The notes under the pieces: generated by a model
What the model was told of the DNA's origin: nothing
Databases searched by the model: none
What the model saw: the letters and a program-made list of their open reading frames with translations, nothing else
In this document: piece by piece, positions 5,896 through 8,448 of the stretch
Numbering within the stretch: position 1 is the stretch's first letter
How the letters are laid out: each line of letters starts with the position of its first letter
Position numbers and translations under genes: made by a program
Source of the DNA: an uncultured Fusobacterium sp.
Lineage (GTDB): Bacteria; Fusobacteriota; Fusobacteriia; Fusobacteriales; Fusobacteriaceae
Direction of reading: 5' to 3'
Length of the DNA stretch: 8,448 nucleotides
NCBI GenBank assembly: GCA_900545035.1
Contig: UQXM01000077.1
Location: forward strand, 1 to 8,448

Positions 5896-7227
5896 TTAAA
5901 TATGAAGCATCATAGTTGCCATTGAAAAATATATAAGAAGTGAGCAGGCATCAACTATTGTTGTAATAAGAGGACTTGCCATAATGGCAGGGTCAAGTCC
6001 TAATTTCTTTGCAACCACAGGAAGAACACCTCCCACAACTTTTGCAATCACAACAGTTGCAAAAAGGCTTGAACATACAACAAAAGTCAATTTGACACCA
6101 ACTTTATCCAGATAAAGTATTCTTAAAAAATCTACTCCCGCAAGAACCAGACCGACAATAACACTTACTCTGAATTCTTTCCAAATAATTTTCCATACAT
6201 CACTTGTTTTTATCTCTCCAAGAGCCAGTCCACGAATTATAAGTGTGGAAGACTGTGAACCAGCATTTCCTCCTGTATCCATAAGCATAGGAATAAATGC
6301 AGCCAAAACAACCACTGATTGAAGAGCAGTTTCATATTTTCGGATAATAGACCCTGTGGCTGTGGCAGAAATCATAAGGATAAGAAGCCATAAAATTCTG
6401 TGCTTTGCCAGAGAAAAAACAGAATCTTTCAGATATTCTTTATCAGAAGGTTTCATAGCAGCCATTTTTTGTAAATCTTCCGTATTTTCTTGATCAATTA
6501 CATCGACAATATCATCAATTGTAATAATTCCCACAAGTCTGTTTTCCATGTCTACAACGGGCATTGTGGCAAGGTCATATTTTCTGAACAAATCAGCTAC
6601 AACTTCTCTGTCTGTATCAGCCTGAACCTTTTCAAAATGTTCCTGCATAATATCTTTAAGCTTTACAGTTTCCTGATTGACAATAAGTTCTCTTATGGGA
6701 ATAATTCCCACAAGTTTTCTCTCTTTGTCGATTACAAAACAATCATTTACAGTTTCGTTTTTTATGCCTTTTGCTCTTATTCTTTCAAGAGCTTCCCGTA
6801 TATTCATATCATTTTTCAGAGAAACATATTCCACAGTCATTACACTTCCGGCACTGTCTTCCGGATATTTCAGAAATTGGTTGATAAGTTTTCTCTGTTC
6901 GGGTGATGTATTTTTTAAAATTTTTGCAACTATACCCGCGGGCATTTCTTCAACCAAATCCACAGTATCGTCCAGAAACATGTCGTTGATAATAGCTGCA
7001 AGTTCGTTGTCGCTTGCAGACTCAATTATTTCTTGTTGTTTTTCTGAAGAAAGATATGAAAATGCTTCACTGGCAGAATTTTTTGAAAGAATTCTGAAAG
7101 CTTTTAAAGTATTTTCACGGGAAAGATTTTCCAAAATAGAAGCTACATCTATGGGGTTTGTTTCCATGAGCATATGTTTTGCTTCCAATAACTTATTTTT
7201 TCTTAGTGCTTCTGATATATTAAACAT
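5896..7227 (-). CDS. mgtE: Magnesium transporter MgtE
   Basis: A 443-residue Mg2+-gated channel of the inner membrane; the dimer admits Mg2+ and closes when cytoplasmic Mg2+ binds between its soluble domains. In order: an acidic helical N domain (about 1-125), two CBS domains (about 128-190, with LVGIIPIREL; about 191-250, with LVGIITIDDIVDVI), a plug helix (about 252-275), and a five-helix pore (276-443). The pore carries the family signature PMLMDTGGNAGSQ (313-325) and D426 in TTIVDACSLLIYF, equivalent to the pore-lining Asp of Thermus MgtE. Length matches the family (about 450). I place the start at the ATG at 7225-7227: AGGAGGT on the minus strand (7235-7241) sits 7 bases upstream. A GTG at 7234-7236 would extend the protein by three residues but overlaps that site. 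No M-box fits in the 191-base gap upstream. Confidence 0.95.
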   Translation of the reverse strand: MFNISEALRKNKLLEAKHMLMETNPIDVASILENLSRENTLKAFRILSKNSASEAFSYLSSEKQQEIIESASDNELAAIINDMFLDDTVDLVEEMPAGIVAKILKNTSPEQRKLINQFLKYPEDSAGSVMTVEYVSLKNDMNIREALERIRAKGIKNETVNDCFVIDKERKLVGIIPIRELIVNQETVKLKDIMQEHFEKVQADTDREVVADLFRKYDLATMPVVDMENRLVGIITIDDIVDVIDQENTEDLQKMAAMKPSDKEYLKDSVFSLAKHRILWLLILMISATATGSIIRKYETALQSVVVLAAFIPMLMDTGGNAGSQSSTLIIRGLALGEIKTSDVWKIIWKEFRVSVIVGLVLAGVDFLRILYLDKVGVKLTFVVCSSLFATVVIAKVVGGVLPVVAKKLGLDPAIMASPLITTIVDACSLLIYFSMATMMLHI

Positions 7228-7234
7228 CTTCACC

Positions 7235-7241
7235 ACCTCCT
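7235..7241 (-). promoter_or_regulatory. Ribosome binding site that sets the mgtE start
   Basis: AGGAGGT, read on the minus strand, lies 7 bases before the ATG at 7225-7227. It overlaps the upstream in-frame GTG (7234-7236), so that GTG cannot be the initiator. I found no convincing -10 for mgtE further upstream. Confidence 0.85.
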
Positions 7242-7354
7242 GTTTTTTATAAATATTTTTCTACACTACAGCCTATCATTTTTTTGCAGTAAAAAGCAAC
7301 TGTTAATTTTAAAATTTCATATTAAACTGTATTAATACATTTGAAAAAATAATG

Positions 7355-7384
7355 CTGTCAAAAGCATAAAAATTGGTGTATAAT
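7355..7384 (+). promoter_or_regulatory. Promoter of the radical SAM gene
   Basis: A consensus TATAAT -10 (7379-7384) pairs with CTGTCA (7355-7360, four of six bases of the -35 consensus) over 18 bp. The start site would be near 7391, giving a leader of about 28 nt. An inverted repeat, ATGCT (7352-7356) with AGCAT (7363-7367), overlaps the -35. Confidence 0.6.
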
Positions 7385-7418
7385 CAATGAAAATGAGAAA
7401 GTAAAAAGGAGGAAATTT

Positions 7419-8249
7419 ATGTATAAATATTTATTCGGACCTGTTCCTTCCAGAAGATTGGGAAAATCTTTGGGTCTTGATTTGGTAGCTCCGAAAACCT
7501 GTAATATGAACTGTGTATTTTGTGAATGTGGGGTTACACAGAAGCTGACCACAGAAAGAAAATCATATATAAATATAGAGGAAGCAAAACGAGAAATAAT
7601 AGATTTTTTAAAAACTTCAAAGCCTGACTGTATCACCTTTTCAGGGGACGGAGAGCCTACTCTAAGCAATGATTTGGGAGAAATGATAAACTGGATAAAA
7701 GATAATACAGATGTAAATGTAGTTGTAATCACAAATTCAGCTCTTCTTTTTGATAAAAAAGTTCGCGGTGAAATAAGTCGTGCAGATATAATTATCCCTA
7801 CGATAAACAGTGCAGAAAATATTACCTTTAAGAAAATAAACAGACCGCAGAAAGATATCTCTGCTGAAAGAATAAAAGAAGGAATAAAGGCTCTGGGAGA
7901 TGAATTTAAGGGAAAAATATATCTTGAAACATTTATTATAGAAGGAATAAATGATACACCGGAAGAGCTTGGCAAACTGGCGGATTTTTTGAAAAATGTA
8001 AATTATACAAAACTTCAGCTTAACAAACTGGACAGACCCGGTACAGAAAAATGGGTGCTTCCAGCTTCAATGGAAAGACTTGAATTTGTAAAAAATTTTC
8101 TTGAAGAAAAAGGACTGCATGATGTGGAAATTTTGGGGAAATTTCATATTGATGAAAAAGATAAGATTGAAAAAAATGAAGAACTTTTAGAGAATATGAA
8201 ATCCAAAAGAATATATTCCGAAGAGGAAATAGAAGCAATTTATAAATAA
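7419..8249 (+). CDS. Radical SAM protein, COG0731-type
   Basis: A 276-residue radical S-adenosylmethionine enzyme. The N-terminal GPVPSRRLGKSLGLDLVAPKTC is typical of the COG0731 group (related to the TYW1/wyosine radical SAM branch). The cluster motif CNMNCVFC gives C28, C32 and C35, the CxxxCxxC that binds the SAM-liganded 4Fe-4S cluster; a further C37 follows at once. SGDGEPTL (75-82) is the SAM-binding GGE-type motif, and VVVITNS (101-107) with TFIIEGINDT (171-180) are barrel strands. A partial TIM barrel would span about 20-235, followed by a charged helical tail (245-276) that could be a remnant of the C-terminal helix-turn-helix-like segment of longer relatives. AGGAGG at 7407-7412 with 6-base spacing fixes the start. 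The reaction and substrate are unknown. It is divergent from mgtE and apparently monocistronic, so the context does not help. Confidence 0.88.
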   Translation: MYKYLFGPVPSRRLGKSLGLDLVAPKTCNMNCVFCECGVTQKLTTERKSYINIEEAKREIIDFLKTSKPDCITFSGDGEPTLSNDLGEMINWIKDNTDVNVVVITNSALLFDKKVRGEISRADIIIPTINSAENITFKKINRPQKDISAERIKEGIKALGDEFKGKIYLETFIIEGINDTPEELGKLADFLKNVNYTKLQLNKLDRPGTEKWVLPASMERLEFVKNFLEEKGLHDVEILGKFHIDEKDKIEKNEELLENMKSKRIYSEEEIEAIYK

Positions 8250-8348
8250 GTTTTAAAATAAAATATAAAAAAATTTTTAAAAAATCGTTGAAATATAAAA
8301 GAATTTTAAATAACTTTAAAAAAATATCCAAAAAACAAAAAAATTTTA

Positions 8349-8377
8349 TTGACAAAACTCCGGAGATAAGATATAAT
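8349..8377 (+). promoter_or_regulatory. Consensus promoter of tRNA-Thr, with A-tract upstream element
   Basis: TTGACA (8349-8354), 17 bp, TATAAT (8372-8377): both hexamers and the spacing match the sigma70 consensus exactly. Transcription would begin near 8384, about 10 bases before the tRNA. Three A tracts (8318-8324, 8330-8335, 8337-8343) occupy roughly -65 to -40, where an UP element would bind the RNA polymerase alpha subunits. The spacer holds a GC-rich palindrome, CTCCGGAG (8359-8366). No clear terminator for the preceding radical SAM gene is visible in 8250-8348. Confidence 0.85.
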
Positions 8378-8393
8378 CAATCTTGTTGAAGGC

Positions 8394-8448
<55 letters not shown>

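Noticed and set aside
6677..7252. 191-residue plus-strand open frame
   Set aside because: Lies opposite mgtE, whose reading frame is fully conserved; no ribosome binding site or recognisable domain.
7243..7418. Mg2+-sensing riboswitch (M-box) upstream of mgtE
   Set aside because: The gap is AT-rich, must also hold the radical SAM promoter, and shows no G/C-rich helices or terminator of the kind needed.
7358..7975. 205-residue minus-strand open frame
   Set aside because: Antisense to the radical SAM gene, covers that gene's promoter, and is Ser/Phe/Ile-rich, as expected of a shadow frame.
8250..8348. Terminator for the radical SAM gene
   Set aside because: Only A and T runs without a G/C-containing hairpin; I cannot support a terminator here.

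Overview
The window is AT-rich DNA, with long A and T runs between genes, strong AGGAGG-type ribosome binding sites and TAA stops on all seven protein genes. Together with the gene types (sugar PTS, CoA-disulfide reductase, cystine symporter, MgtE, COG0731-type radical SAM), this fits a low-GC fermentative anaerobe. My best guess is a fusobacterium of the Leptotrichia/Sebaldella type, with a clostridial Firmicute as the alternative. The organism is an inference; no marker gene in the window settles it.

Layout. (1) 1-199: the 3' half of a divergent HU-type DNA-binding protein. It converges on a MarR-family regulator (252-797, minus), with a hairpin terminator between them. (2) 798-1048: a regulatory region between the MarR gene and a divergent PTS IICB sugar permease gene (1049-2662). 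It holds a good sigma70-type promoter in each direction, two matching MarR-type inverted repeats whose centres are 84 bp apart, a cre-like box, and a perfect palindrome on the PTS -10 element. (3) 2663-2991: a gene-free stretch with a second copy of the first terminator and an extended -10 promoter. (4) 2992-5816: a two-gene operon of CoA-disulfide reductase and a TcyP-type L-cystine symporter. It ends at a perfect 15-bp bidirectional terminator. (5) 5896-7227 (minus): the Mg2+ channel MgtE. (6) 7419-8249: a radical SAM protein, divergent from mgtE. (7) 8349-8448: a consensus promoter and the 5' part of tRNA-Thr(UGU), cut by the window end.

How the genes fit together. The MarR gene probably controls itself and possibly the PTS gene. 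The PTS permease needs a EIIA protein from elsewhere and has no sugar hydrolase beside it. The reductase and the cystine carrier plausibly form a disulfide import and reduction module. The rest is housekeeping. I see no sign of a novel multigene system, phage, CRISPR array or insertion sequence. The most unusual item is a 59-bp terminator element present twice with 54 of 59 bases identical, including its loop.
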